The position numbers and the translations under genes are program-made. From an uncultured Bacteroidota bacterium (lineage in GTDB: Bacteria; Bacteroidota; Bacteroidia; Flavobacteriales; TMED113): a stretch of 33,916 bases of DNA. Shown piece by piece: positions 23,424 through 32,265 of this stretch. The stretch spans positions 1-33,916 of the forward strand of contig CACAKI010000001.1 in NCBI GenBank assembly GCA_902533035.1, written 5' to 3'. Below the pieces are notes generated by a model. The model had not been told where the DNA came from and did no database searches. It saw only the letters and a program-made list of their open reading frames with translations. The number at the start of each line of letters is the position of its first letter. Position 1 is the first letter of the stretch.

Positions 23424-24535
23424 TTTTTTAAGATTTCTAATAATTTCTCACTTGCTATTTGCCAATTAAATATTTTCGCTCGTTTTAGACCTAGTTTTAT
23501 TAGTTTTTCTCTAAGCTTTGGGTCTTCATCTATTTTTTTTATTGCATTAGAAATTTCGTTCACATTATTTGGATTAACTTTTATTCCCGATTCTCCACAT
23601 ATTTCAGGCATAGAAGTAGTATTAGATGTTATAACTGGCACTCCGCATTTCATAGCTTCTACGATAGGCAATCCAAAACCCTCAAATAGGGAGGGAAAAC
23701 ATAATCCTTTTGCTGAACCAAGAACTTTTGGGAGCATTTTTTCTTGTAAGTAACCGGTGAATAAAATATCATTTTTAAAATTATTTTCATGATAAGTTTT
23801 ATTCATTTCTTTAGACCACCATCTTTTTTTACCCACAATTAATAACTTTGTTTTTGATTTTGTTTTTTCTTTATATAAATCAAATCCTTTTAGAAGATTA
23901 GAGATGTTCTTTCTTTTGTGAATAGATCCAATAAAAATAAAATAATCTAACCCTGAAGAAAATATTTTTTTTATTTCTATTTTTTCTTGTTCATTCATAG
24001 GGAAAAATGAATTTCCAACACCATTATAAATCACATGTATTTTTTCTTTTTGTATTCCATATGTTTTTATAATATCTTCTTTTGAATAATTTGAAACAGT
24101 TATTATAGTTTTAGCTTTTTTTGAATATTTTGGAAAGAAAAATTGATAAAATTTTCTATGAAAAAAGGGTAAGTTTTGTGGATAGTGTTCAAAATTTATA
24201 TCATGTATTACAGAAATTTGTTTGAGGTTGATTGATGTAGATATAAATCCATCTAGAGATAAAAAAACATCTGGTTTTATTTGTTTTAATAATTTTGGAA
24301 GTTTGATCTCAAACCAGTAATACCATAAAAAAGGATGTCGTGTTTGAGGACTTAAAATATGCCCAGTTATATTTTTATTGAATAAAAATTTTTTTGAAAA
24401 TGGTCTATCAAAAATAAAATCAAATTCAATATTAGGGTTTTTGTTACATAATTCTTTTAATATTTCATATGAAAATCTTCCGATTCCTTCTAATTCATTT
24501 TCAATAAGCAATCTTGTGTTTACAGCGACTCTCAT
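23420..24535 (-). CDS. GT4-family glycosyltransferase
   Basis: A 371-residue GT-B fold retaining glycosyltransferase acting at the cytoplasmic face of the membrane, probably on LPS or another surface polysaccharide. The N-terminal domain begins MRVAVNTRLL with the GIGRFSYEIL acceptor loop. HDINFEHYP and TVSNYSKEDI are typical of mannosyltransferase-like GT4 enzymes. The nucleotide-sugar site shows the E-x7-E motif EGFGLPIVE (Glu285, Glu293) followed by MKCGVPVITSNTTSMPE. Sugar donor and acceptor cannot be deduced. It overlaps rnhB by 4 bases and is divergent from the flippase operon, so it likely serves the same polysaccharide. It is the only sugar transferase of this kind in the window. Confidence 0.92.
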   Translation of the reverse strand: MRVAVNTRLLIENELEGIGRFSYEILKELCNKNPNIEFDFIFDRPFSKKFLFNKNITGHILSPQTRHPFLWYYWFEIKLPKLLKQIKPDVFLSLDGFISTSINLKQISVIHDINFEHYPQNLPFFHRKFYQFFFPKYSKKAKTIITVSNYSKEDIIKTYGIQKEKIHVIYNGVGNSFFPMNEQEKIEIKKIFSSGLDYFIFIGSIHKRKNISNLLKGFDLYKEKTKSKTKLLIVGKKRWWSKEMNKTYHENNFKNDILFTGYLQEKMLPKVLGSAKGLCFPSLFEGFGLPIVEAMKCGVPVITSNTTSMPEICGESGIKVNPNNVNEISNAIKKIDEDPKLREKLIKLGLKRAKIFNWQIASEKLLEILKN

Positions 24536-24618
24536 ATTTTTATGATATTATTGCAAGATAATTGTTTATTTTGCGTTCTCTTAAACAATATTATAACTTA
24601 TTTTTTCTTTTTTATTTT

Positions 24619-26067
24619 ATGAAAAAAAAATTCCTTTCAAATTTAGTATTAATTATTTTTTTGAATTTAATTGTCAAGCCTTTTTATATTTTAGGGATTG
24701 ATGCTGAGATTATAAATAGAGTAGGGGAAGTAGAGTATGGGATTTATTTTTCAATTATAAATTTAACTTTTCTTTTTAATATTTTTCTAGATCTAGGAAT
24801 TAATAATTTTAATGTCACAAATTTAGCTCAACATAGTTTTTTATTGAAAAAACATTTTTCAAAAATTATTCCTTTAAAGATTTTATTAGCATTTTTTTAT
24901 TTTGTTGTTGTTGGTACTATAGGTTGTTTTCTTGATTATGATTTTAAGATATTAATGTTTTTGCTATTCAATCAATTTTTAGCTGTTTTATTATTGTTTT
25001 TAAGGTCAAACCTTGCTGGGTTACATTTATTTTTTAAAGATAGTATTGTTTCTGTTCTAGATAGATTTTTATTGATTTTAATTTGTTCAATGTTACTATG
25101 GGGTAATTTTTCATCATCTTCATTTCAAATTATGTGGTTTGTTTATGCTCAAACTATATCTTATTTTATTGCGGTTATTATTTCTTTAATTTTCATCTTA
25201 AAAAAAACAAGAGGTTTTAAATTTTACTGGGATCCTATTTTTTCTTTAGCTATACTAAAAAAAAGCTTTCCCTATGCTCTTTTGATATTTTTAATGACTA
25301 TTTATTATAGAGTTGATGTTATTATGATAGAGTTAATTAAAGGCCCTGCTGAAGCGGGTATATACGCTGGTTCTTTTAGGTTTTTTGAAGCATCTAATAT
25401 GATTTCTTATTTGTTTGCAGTTTTACTTTTACCAATTTTTTCTAGATTGTTGAAAAAAAAAGAATCTATTTCTGAGATTGTTTTTATTGCTTGTAAAATC
25501 ATTTTTACTTTTTCGTTAGTTTTGTGTTTTATTTCAATTTTTTATAATCAGGAAATAATTCAATTTAGATATGGGGCAGGTCAGTTTGATGATATTGATA
25601 TGTTTTTAAATAAATCATTTAATGTTTTTCCAGTTTTAATGTTTTGTTTTTTGTTTATTTCATGTACCTATATTTTTGGCACCTTATTGACAGCAAATGG
25701 TAATCTTAAGATGTTGAATCAAATGGCTTGTTTCGGAATGGTTTTGAATATTTTACTTAATTATTTTTTAATACATGCTGAAGGCGCTTTTGGGGCTTCA
25801 ATTTCCAGTTTAGTCACTCAGATATTCACAGCTTTAATACAAATATTTTTATGTTTTAAAATTTTTAAATTAAATAATTTAAAATTAATTATTGAGCCAC
25901 TTATTTTCTTTATTATAGGTCTTCTTTTAATAGCTTTTATTACAGTGGATTGTACTCAAAAATGGCACTTAAATATATGTTTATTTGGATTTTTATCAAT
26001 AATTTGGTCCTTTGTTACTGGTATGATTAGATTCAAGTACTTGAAATATATTTTTTATAATGAATAA
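24619..26067 (+). CDS. Polysaccharide flippase (Wzx / MATE-like)
   Basis: An integral membrane protein of about 12-14 helices that would flip undecaprenyl-linked oligosaccharide across the inner membrane. From the ATG at 24619 it has 482 residues, MKKKFLSNLVLI onward. The track start at TTG 24562 adds 19 residues and is unlikely. Family features are the N-terminal GDAE/VGEVEYGIYFSIINL helix pair and a mid-protein YYRVDVIMIELIKGPAEAGIYAG. That segment is typical of the polysaccharide transporter branch of the MOP superfamily. It is the first gene of a plus-strand operon, 11 bases before the chain-length protein. Phenylalanine and isoleucine content is very high, as expected for a multi-helix protein in this AT-rich genome. 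Confidence 0.88.
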   Translation: MKKKFLSNLVLIIFLNLIVKPFYILGIDAEIINRVGEVEYGIYFSIINLTFLFNIFLDLGINNFNVTNLAQHSFLLKKHFSKIIPLKILLAFFYFVVVGTIGCFLDYDFKILMFLLFNQFLAVLLLFLRSNLAGLHLFFKDSIVSVLDRFLLILICSMLLWGNFSSSSFQIMWFVYAQTISYFIAVIISLIFILKKTRGFKFYWDPIFSLAILKKSFPYALLIFLMTIYYRVDVIMIELIKGPAEAGIYAGSFRFFEASNMISYLFAVLLLPIFSRLLKKKESISEIVFIACKIIFTFSLVLCFISIFYNQEIIQFRYGAGQFDDIDMFLNKSFNVFPVLMFCFLFISCTYIFGTLLTANGNLKMLNQMACFGMVLNILLNYFLIHAEGAFGASISSLVTQIFTALIQIFLCFKIFKLNNLKLIIEPLIFFIIGLLLIAFITVDCTQKWHLNICLFGFLSIIWSFVTGMIRFKYLKYIFYNE

Positions 26068-26078
26068 ATTTTTTAGTT

Positions 26079-27098
26079 ATGACACATGATAATTCAATTT
26101 TCAACATTCACAATCTTTTAAGTTTTTGCTTTAAGCATAGAACTATATTGATAGTGTCTCTACTTTTTTCAGTTGTTCTTTCAAGTATAGTATCTTGGTT
26201 TTTTATGGAGGAAAAATTCAAATCTTCTGCGGTAATTTTTCCTACTACGACCAACTCTGTTTCTGGAGCATTGTTTTCAGATCAGTATAATTATCCTTAT
26301 AAAAAAGATATTTTAGAATTTGGAGAAGAAGAATCTACAGAACAATTATTACAAGTTCTAAATAGTGATATGGTACGGGACTCTATTGTACATATATTTG
26401 ATTTATATAATCATTATGAAATTAGTCAAGAGGATCCATATTCTAAAACATGGATGAATTTAGCTTTTAATGAGAATGTGAATTTTAAAAAAACACCTTA
26501 TAATTCAATTAAAATTGAGGTCCTAGATAAGGATCCAAAGTTAGCTGCAGATATAGCAAATAAATGTTTGGAATTAGTTGACTTTGCAATTAAAAGAATA
26601 AAATCAGATCGTTCTAAAAAAGCTTTATTTATATGTGAAGAAAGAAAAAATGATTTAGAATTTTTAATGAATGCAGTTAATGACTCTTTGAATATTATTC
26701 GAGATAAGGGCGTTATTTATGGTGAGGTTCAGGTAGAAAGATTAACGGAACAATATGCTATTTGTATAGCTCAGAACAATAAAAGAGGCGCTCAGCTTTT
26801 GAAAGATGAATTAAAAACTATTTCAAAGTATCTTGCTGAACATAATTTATTATTTAGAAGAACTGTTGAAATTCAAGAGGAATTAAATCGAGTGCAAAAC
26901 ATCTGTGATTTAATTGATATAGATTCAGAGTATGAATTGACAAATTATTTTCGGATAAATGAGGCCTATCCAGCTGATAAGAAATCTTATCCAATTAGAT
27001 GGTTGGTAGTTTTTTGTGCTTCTTTTTCCATGTTAATGATAACTATAATTTTTTTACGTTTATTTGAGTTGCTAAATATCAAAAAAAATGACAACTAA
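26079..27098 (+). CDS. Wzz-like polysaccharide chain-length determinant protein
   Basis: An inner-membrane co-polymerase of 339 residues, controlling polysaccharide chain length. It has two membrane helices, at ~23-42 and ~306-329. Between them is a periplasmic region with a SAVIFPTTTN start and a long helical coiled-coil section (~170-285, ERKNDLEFLMNAVNDSLNIIRD...). NKCLELVD and the KSYP proline before the second helix are typical of the Wzz fold. There is no C-terminal tyrosine kinase domain, so it is the simple type and not a BY-kinase fusion. It lies between the flippase (11-base gap) and the ligase-like gene (11-base overlap), consistent with one coordinated export module. Confidence 0.88.
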   Translation: MTHDNSIFNIHNLLSFCFKHRTILIVSLLFSVVLSSIVSWFFMEEKFKSSAVIFPTTTNSVSGALFSDQYNYPYKKDILEFGEEESTEQLLQVLNSDMVRDSIVHIFDLYNHYEISQEDPYSKTWMNLAFNENVNFKKTPYNSIKIEVLDKDPKLAADIANKCLELVDFAIKRIKSDRSKKALFICEERKNDLEFLMNAVNDSLNIIRDKGVIYGEVQVERLTEQYAICIAQNNKRGAQLLKDELKTISKYLAEHNLLFRRTVEIQEELNRVQNICDLIDIDSEYELTNYFRINEAYPADKKSYPIRWLVVFCASFSMLMITIIFLRLFELLNIKKNDN

Positions 27099-28518
27099 AT
27101 TGGTTCAAAATTTTATTGCATTTTTTTTTACTTTTTTATTTGGGGTTTTTCTTTCTAGTAAATTAATAGAGGGGCAATTGTGGTTATTGCCAATTCCAGT
27201 AATATTAACATTTAGTATTTATTATTTATTTCGATTAGATCAATTTTTAATGTTTATCGTTTTTTGTTCGCCATTCTCATTGAGTCTAACTGAACTAGGT
27301 TTTTTTTTTGAAAATGTAGATATATCTTTCCCAACTGAGTTTTTTTTATTTGGATTTTTGTGTCTAGTCAGTTTTAAGATGTTTTATCAGCCTGAACTGT
27401 TTAAAAAAATACTTGGAAATAAGATCACTTTTTATTTATTTATTTATTTGCTGTGGATGTTCGTTTGTTCTATTACCTCTACAATGCCATTTGTATCTTT
27501 AAAGCTATTTATTACAAGGCTTTGGTATATTATCCCTTGTTTTATATTTGCGACTTTAATTTTTTACAAAAATCATAATAGAATAGTGCATTTTGTGGTT
27601 GCATATTGTATTTCATTCTCTGTTGTTATTATACATACTTTAATAAAGCATTCTGCGTATTCATTTAGTGGTCCTTCTTCAAATTGGGTTGTTGCTCCTT
27701 TTTTTGATGATCACACTTCATATGGAGCCATGTTAGCATTTTTTATTCCAATATTGGCTTTATTTTGCTCTTCTTCTAAAATAAAAATTAGTTATAGAGT
27801 TATTTCATTTTTTTGTTTTGTCTTGTTTTCTATTGCTTTAATTTTTTCTTATACAAGAGCTGCTTGGGTGAGTTTATTTGGTGCTATTATTTTAGGGTTA
27901 TTTGTGAAATTTAAATTTAAATTAAAACATTTTATAATGTTTTCTGTATTAGTGCTTTTTATACTTTTCCCATTTAGACATCAAATTTCTTCTATTGTTT
28001 CAGATAATAAACAAGACTCATCTTCTTCTTTAACAGAGCACGTGCGATCTATTTATAATATAAAATCAGATGCTTCAAATATGGAGCGTATTAATCGTTG
28101 GAATTGCGCACTTAGTATGTTTAAAGAAAAACCAATTTTAGGTTTCGGCCCAGGTACTTATCAATTTCAATATGGTATTTTTCAAATGCACAAAGATAAA
28201 ACAATAATTAGCACAAATAGTGGAGATATGGGAAATGCACATAGTGAATATTTAGGTGCTCTTTCAGAAACAGGCTTGATAGGTTTAGGTTTATTATTAC
28301 TATTAATTACTACAATTTTCAAAAAGGGTATATCTCTCTATTATAGTGAACAAACTGACCTTCTAAAAACATATTTGTTAGGTAGTGTGATAGGGTTAAT
28401 GACATATTTTATTCATGGGTTATTTAATAATTTTTTGGATATGGATAAAGCAGCTATCCCCTTATGGTTTTTTGTTGCAATTATTGTTTATGTAGATATG
28501 CAAAGATCTAAGATTTAA
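27088..28518 (+). CDS. O-antigen ligase / polymerase family protein (Wzy/WaaL-like)
   Basis: A polytopic membrane protein of 476 residues with about 11-12 hydrophobic helices. A central loop matches the Wzy_C/O-antigen ligase domain: YTRAAWVSLFG, then the long periplasmic region with GFGPGTYQFQYG and GNAHSEYLGALSETGLIGL. The NAHSxYL...xGxxGL pattern marks the WaaL/Wzy superfamily. Either ligation of O-antigen to lipid A core or polymerisation of repeat units is possible, and sequence alone cannot separate them. The Wzx-Wzz-this order suggests a Wzx/Wzy pathway. It begins inside the Wzz-like gene by 11 bases and overlaps the convergent efp by 11 bases. Confidence 0.88.
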   Translation: MTTKLVQNFIAFFFTFLFGVFLSSKLIEGQLWLLPIPVILTFSIYYLFRLDQFLMFIVFCSPFSLSLTELGFFFENVDISFPTEFFLFGFLCLVSFKMFYQPELFKKILGNKITFYLFIYLLWMFVCSITSTMPFVSLKLFITRLWYIIPCFIFATLIFYKNHNRIVHFVVAYCISFSVVIIHTLIKHSAYSFSGPSSNWVVAPFFDDHTSYGAMLAFFIPILALFCSSSKIKISYRVISFFCFVLFSIALIFSYTRAAWVSLFGAIILGLFVKFKFKLKHFIMFSVLVLFILFPFRHQISSIVSDNKQDSSSSLTEHVRSIYNIKSDASNMERINRWNCALSMFKEKPILGFGPGTYQFQYGIFQMHKDKTIISTNSGDMGNAHSEYLGALSETGLIGLGLLLLLITTIFKKGISLYYSEQTDLLKTYLLGSVIGLMTYFIHGLFNNFLDMDKAAIPLWFFVAIIVYVDMQRSKI

Positions 28519-29074
28519 TTCTTTCTAAATATTGTCCTGAAGATGTATCTACTTTAATTTTATCTCCTGTATTTATAAAAAGAGGCACTTTTATTTCTGC
28601 TCCAGTTTCTAACGTCGCTGGCTTTAATGCATTAGTTGCTGTATTACCTTTTTCTCCCGGTTCTGTGTTTTTAACTTCTAAGGATACATTTGCTGGTAAA
28701 TTACAAGAAATAGGACGCTCTTCTTCAGTATAAAATATAATGTCCGCCATATTACCTTCTTTTAAATATTTTGGTGCATTGATTAAATTTTCAGCAATCT
28801 GAATTTGTTCAAAGGTTTTTTGATCCATGAAATGATACATTTCACCACTTTTATATAAAAACTGTGAAGTTCTATTTTCAATACGAATAATTTCAATTTT
28901 AACTCCAGCTGTAAATGTATTTTCTAAAACTCTTCCAGTATTTAAGTTTCTTATTTTAGTTCTTACAAAAGCGGGACCTTTTCCTGGTTTTACATGTTGG
29001 AAAGATTCAATTTTCCATAAATCATTATTATGTTTAATACATAATCCATTTTTAAAATCTGAAGTTGTTGCCAT
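28508..29074 (-). CDS. efp: Elongation factor P
   Basis: EF-P binds ribosomes stalled at proline runs and promotes peptide bond formation. The 188-residue protein has the three-domain length of the family. The tip lysine is Lys32 in VKPGKGPAF, the position that is modified or acts directly (Lys34 in E. coli). The remaining domains are standard: KIRNLNTGRVLENTF, YHFMDQKTFEQI and the C-terminal TGDKIKVDTSSGQYLERI. No epmA or epmB modification gene is visible here. It is the last gene of the lpxD/lpxC-fabZ/lpxA operon, 11 bases after lpxA. Confidence 0.97.
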   Translation of the reverse strand: MATTSDFKNGLCIKHNNDLWKIESFQHVKPGKGPAFVRTKIRNLNTGRVLENTFTAGVKIEIIRIENRTSQFLYKSGEMYHFMDQKTFEQIQIAENLINAPKYLKEGNMADIIFYTEEERPISCNLPANVSLEVKNTEPGEKGNTATNALKPATLETGAEIKVPLFINTGDKIKVDTSSGQYLERIKS

Positions 29075-29085
29075 ATTTTATGAAA

Positions 29086-29856
29086 TTAATTTTTTATTAT
29101 TCCTTGTTGCGAGTTTTTTATAAAATTAATAATATTTTTCTCTATATCGTTTAGATTATTTTTTTCTGGAATGTTATTTATAGCATCAGATATATTTTGG
29201 CCGTTTTCGTAAATTTTCCTATAAATATTTTTTATTATTTCTATTTCTTTTTTAGAAAAAAGCTTTCGCTTTAAACCAACAATATTTATACCTAAAAACT
29301 TTAATGGTTCTTTGGCTACTTTAATATATGGGGGGATGTCTTTTCTTACTAAACTTCCACCTGAAACCATGGAATATGCTCCAATTTTTGTAAACTGTTT
29401 TATAGCTGTCATACCCCCAATGGTTACATCATTTCCAATAATTACATGTCCTGCTATATTAACAGCATTTGCAATTATGCAATTTGCTCCAATCTCGCAG
29501 TCATGTGCTATATGACAATATGCCATTATAAAACAATTTGATCCAATAATTGTTTTTTTAGTTGCAAGTGTACCTCTGTTAATTGTTACGTATTCTCTTA
29601 TTATAGTGTTATCACCTATTATAGCTAATGTATTGCCATTACTAAATTTTAAGTCTTGTGGAGCTCCTGAAATAACAGCACCAGGAAATATTTTACAATT
29701 ATTTCCAATTCTAGCCCCAGAAAAAATAGTTACATTTGATCCTATCCAACAATTATCACCTATTTCAACGTTGTCGTGAATGATAGAAAAAGGATCAATT
29801 GTGAAATTTTTCCCAATTTTAGCATTTTTACTAATAGAGCTTAATTTATTTATCAT
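29086..29856 (-). CDS. lpxA: UDP-N-acetylglucosamine acyltransferase
   Basis: LpxA adds the 3-hydroxyacyl chain to the O3 of UDP-GlcNAc, the first step of lipid A synthesis in the cytoplasm. The protein is a left-handed beta-helix of hexapeptide repeats (IGDNCW, IGSNVT, IGNNCK, ...) followed by a helical C-terminal domain. The catalytic histidine lies in CHIAHDCEIG (His121 in track numbering, His118 from the preferred start). AVISGAPQDLKF contributes to substrate binding. The track begins at a TTG (29865). I prefer ATG 29856, which leaves an 11-base overlap with the lpxC-fabZ stop. From there it has 256 residues, standard for the family. The acyl chain length cannot be predicted confidently. 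Confidence 0.96.
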   Translation of the reverse strand: MINKLSSISKNAKIGKNFTIDPFSIIHDNVEIGDNCWIGSNVTIFSGARIGNNCKIFPGAVISGAPQDLKFSNGNTLAIIGDNTIIREYVTINRGTLATKKTIIGSNCFIMAYCHIAHDCEIGANCIIANAVNIAGHVIIGNDVTIGGMTAIKQFTKIGAYSMVSGGSLVRKDIPPYIKVAKEPLKFLGINIVGLKRKLFSKKEIEIIKNIYRKIYENGQNISDAINNIPEKNNLNDIEKNIINFIKNSQQGIIKN

Positions 29857-31222
29857 TTTTTGCAATTTTCGCCATTAATTCTGCTTCCATTACAAGGTTG
29901 TCTTTCACATAAGCTTTTCCATGCATGTGACAAATGCCTCTTCTTATTGGAGATAAAAGTTTTAATTCAAAAATTAAGATGTCCGAAGGTACAACTTTTT
30001 GTTTGAATTTAACATTATCAATTTTCATAAAATAAGTTAAATAATTTTCTGGATCAGGCACTGTGTTTAATGCTAATATTCCTCCTGTTTGAGCCATTGC
30101 TTCAATTTGTAAAACCCCAGGCATTACTGGTTCATCAGGGAAATGACCTCTGAAATAATCTTCTTCTTTTCTTACATATTTTATGCCTACTACATAATTA
30201 TATTCTAATTCTCTTATTTCATCAATTAATAAGAAAGGATCTCGATGAGGAAGAATTTGTTTAATCTTTTCAAGATCCATGAGAGGTTTTTTATTTAAAT
30301 CATAGTTAGGTATTCCATTCTTTTCTTGTTCCATATTTTTTTGTATTTCTAGAGTTAATTTCAGATTAATAGAGTGTCCAGGTTTATATGCTATTATTTT
30401 TCCTATAATTCTTTGTTGTAATAAATAAATATCTCCAATTATATCTAAAGTTTTGTGTCTGACACATTCATCTTCAAAGGATATGATTTCAGGATTTATA
30501 ATCCCTTTTTCAAGTCGTTTTTTATTAGTATTAATTTCCACATCAGCAAGTTCTTTTTTGGATATAGAGTTTTCTATAAAAACAATAGCATTTTTTAGAT
30601 TTCCTCCTTTTATTTTTTTTATTTCTTTTAGATTTTTTGAATTTCTAACAATGAAAAACGTTTTTGCTTTAGCAATTTCTTTTTCAAATTTTTCAGGTTC
30701 ATTAAAAACAATTTTTTGTTTTTTTATAACACTTGAGTCATAGTCTATCGTGGTGTGAATTTCAAATTTATTTGAGGGGACACATTCAATGTAAGCTCCT
30801 GTTTTTTCGTCTATAACTTTAATGTAATTTTTTATTTTAAATGTTTTTTTATTTTCTTTTTGCTCTTTTTCTCCCGCTTCTTTTAATATTTTCATAAAAC
30901 TTTTTGAGCTTCCATCTAGGATAGGTAATTCTTCGTTATCTATTTCAATCTCTAAATTATCAATACAAAGAGACCAACAGGCTGCTAAAAAATGTTCAGT
31001 TGTTTTGATTTCAATATTATTTTTTTTCAGATTAGTAGCGCGATATGTTTTGGAGACATTTTTTATAGAAGCTTCTATTATTAAGTTTTTTTTTGAGTCC
31101 GTTCTAATGAAATATATTCCTGAATTTTCTTTAGCAGGTTTTATTTTCATCGTTACACTTTCCCCATTATGTAGTCCAAAACCACTAATTTGAACGCTTT
31201 TTTTTATTGTTTTTTGTAACAT
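29846..31222 (-). CDS. lpxC-fabZ: Fused UDP-3-O-acyl-GlcNAc deacetylase / 3-hydroxyacyl-ACP dehydratase
   Basis: A two-enzyme fusion typical of Bacteroidota. Residues ~1-305 are LpxC, the committed zinc-dependent deacetylase of lipid A synthesis. Its zinc ligands are His77 (TEHFLA), His256 and Asp260 (HKTLD), and His283 (PGHSINLKL) is the catalytic histidine. Residues ~315-458 are FabZ, the dehydratase of fatty acid elongation, with LPHRDPFLLID, catalytic His360 (GHFPDEPVMPG) and Glu374 (IEAMAQ). The two activities compete for 3-hydroxyacyl-ACP, so fusion ties lipid A and phospholipid supply together. It sits 12 bases after lpxD and overlaps lpxA. Confidence 0.97.
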   Translation of the reverse strand: MLQKTIKKSVQISGFGLHNGESVTMKIKPAKENSGIYFIRTDSKKNLIIEASIKNVSKTYRATNLKKNNIEIKTTEHFLAACWSLCIDNLEIEIDNEELPILDGSSKSFMKILKEAGEKEQKENKKTFKIKNYIKVIDEKTGAYIECVPSNKFEIHTTIDYDSSVIKKQKIVFNEPEKFEKEIAKAKTFFIVRNSKNLKEIKKIKGGNLKNAIVFIENSISKKELADVEINTNKKRLEKGIINPEIISFEDECVRHKTLDIIGDIYLLQQRIIGKIIAYKPGHSINLKLTLEIQKNMEQEKNGIPNYDLNKKPLMDLEKIKQILPHRDPFLLIDEIRELEYNYVVGIKYVRKEEDYFRGHFPDEPVMPGVLQIEAMAQTGGILALNTVPDPENYLTYFMKIDNVKFKQKVVPSDILIFELKLLSPIRRGICHMHGKAYVKDNLVMEAELMAKIAKNDK

Positions 31223-31234
31223 AAATTGGGATGT

Positions 31235-32260
31235 TTAGTCTTTTCCTTTTTTTCTGAAATGTATATATGATTTTTGAAAATCTTTTTGATTAAATGCAAT
31301 AGGCCCTTGTATAATTATTCCTTTTTTTAGGAAACTCTTTGTTACTCCTGAATTTCCTGCTATTTTTATATTATCTGCTATTTCCAAATGATCTGCAATA
31401 GCAACTTTTCCACCTATTAAACAATTATTTCCTATTGTCGTAGATCCTGCTATTCCAGTACATCCAGCAATTATAGTATTTCTTCCTATACTGACGTTGT
31501 GCCCTATTTGAACTAAATTATCTAATTTAGCACCCTGTTTAATCATTGTGCTATCTGAATGTGTTGTTCCTCTATCTACACAACTATTTGCTCCAATTTC
31601 CACATTATTTTCAATGATCACATTACCTAGGTGAGGTATTTTTTTGTTTTCTGCTTTTTGTGGAATAAATCCAAATCCATCAGAACCAAGTACAACTCCG
31701 GAATGAATAATGCAATTTGATCCTATTTTTGTATTATCATAAATTTTTACTCCAGCATGTATAATAGTATTTGTCCCTATGCTTACATTTTTTCCTATAA
31801 AGCAACTTGGATATATTTTGACTAAATCATTTATTTCACTTTCTTCGTCAATATAACAGAAAGCTCCAATGTGTACTGTTTCTCCTATTTTTGCAGTGTG
31901 TGCTATATGCGATTTTTGATCAATTTCGTTGATTGTATTATTTGGAGTAAATAAGCATAATACATTAGCAAAAGATTCTTTTGCATTTTCCACTTTTATT
32001 ATTGACTTTAAATTTTTATTTTTTGTTATTATTTTTTCTAATGATAGGTCTAATTTTCCTATTAAATGAGATTCTATTATAATAACAGAGGCTTTGATGT
32101 TTCCGGAAAGAATAATTTTCATGAATTTCACATCATCTATGTAACAAATTGATTCACGTGTTGTTTTTTCAATTCCAGAGCTTGATTTTACGATAGTGTG
32201 TGAGCTTCCCAAAATCACACCATTTATTTTCTTACATATTTCTTTTACACTAAAGCTCAT
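31235..32260 (-). CDS. lpxD: UDP-3-O-(3-hydroxyacyl)glucosamine N-acyltransferase
   Basis: LpxD adds the second 3-hydroxyacyl chain, onto the amine made by LpxC. The protein has an N-terminal uridine-binding domain (~1-100) and then a left-handed beta-helix of hexapeptide repeats. The catalytic histidine lies in [10 protein letters not shown] (His254 from the preferred start), with GSDGFGF upstream for substrate binding. The track start (TTG 32293) runs into the upstream HD gene. The ATG at 32260 gives the usual N-terminus [18 protein letters not shown] and a 5-base gap. From there it has 341 residues, typical for the family. Order lpxD/lpxC-fabZ/lpxA places three early lipid A enzymes in one transcript. 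Confidence 0.96.
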   Translation of the reverse strand: MSFSVKEICKKINGVILGSSHTIVKSSSGIEKTTRESICYIDDVKFMKIILSGNIKASVIIIESHLIGKLDLSLEKIITKNKNLKSIIKVENAKESFANVLCLFTPNNTINEIDQKSHIAHTAKIGETVHIGAFCYIDEESEINDLVKIYPSCFIGKNVSIGTNTIIHAGVKIYDNTKIGSNCIIHSGVVLGSDGFGFIPQKAENKKIPHLGNVIIENNVEIGANSCVDRGTTHSDSTMIKQGAKLDNLVQIGHNVSIGRNTIIAGCTGIAGSTTIGNNCLIGGKVAIADHLEIADNIKIAGNSGVTKSFLKKGIIIQGPIAFNQKDFQKSYIHFRKKGKD

Positions 32261-32265
32261 AGTAA

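Noticed and set aside
24536-24618. Promoter elements between the glycosyltransferase and the flippase
   Set aside because: Only partial -7 matches (such as TATTTTGC) with no supporting spacing; nothing better than chance in this AT-rich gap.
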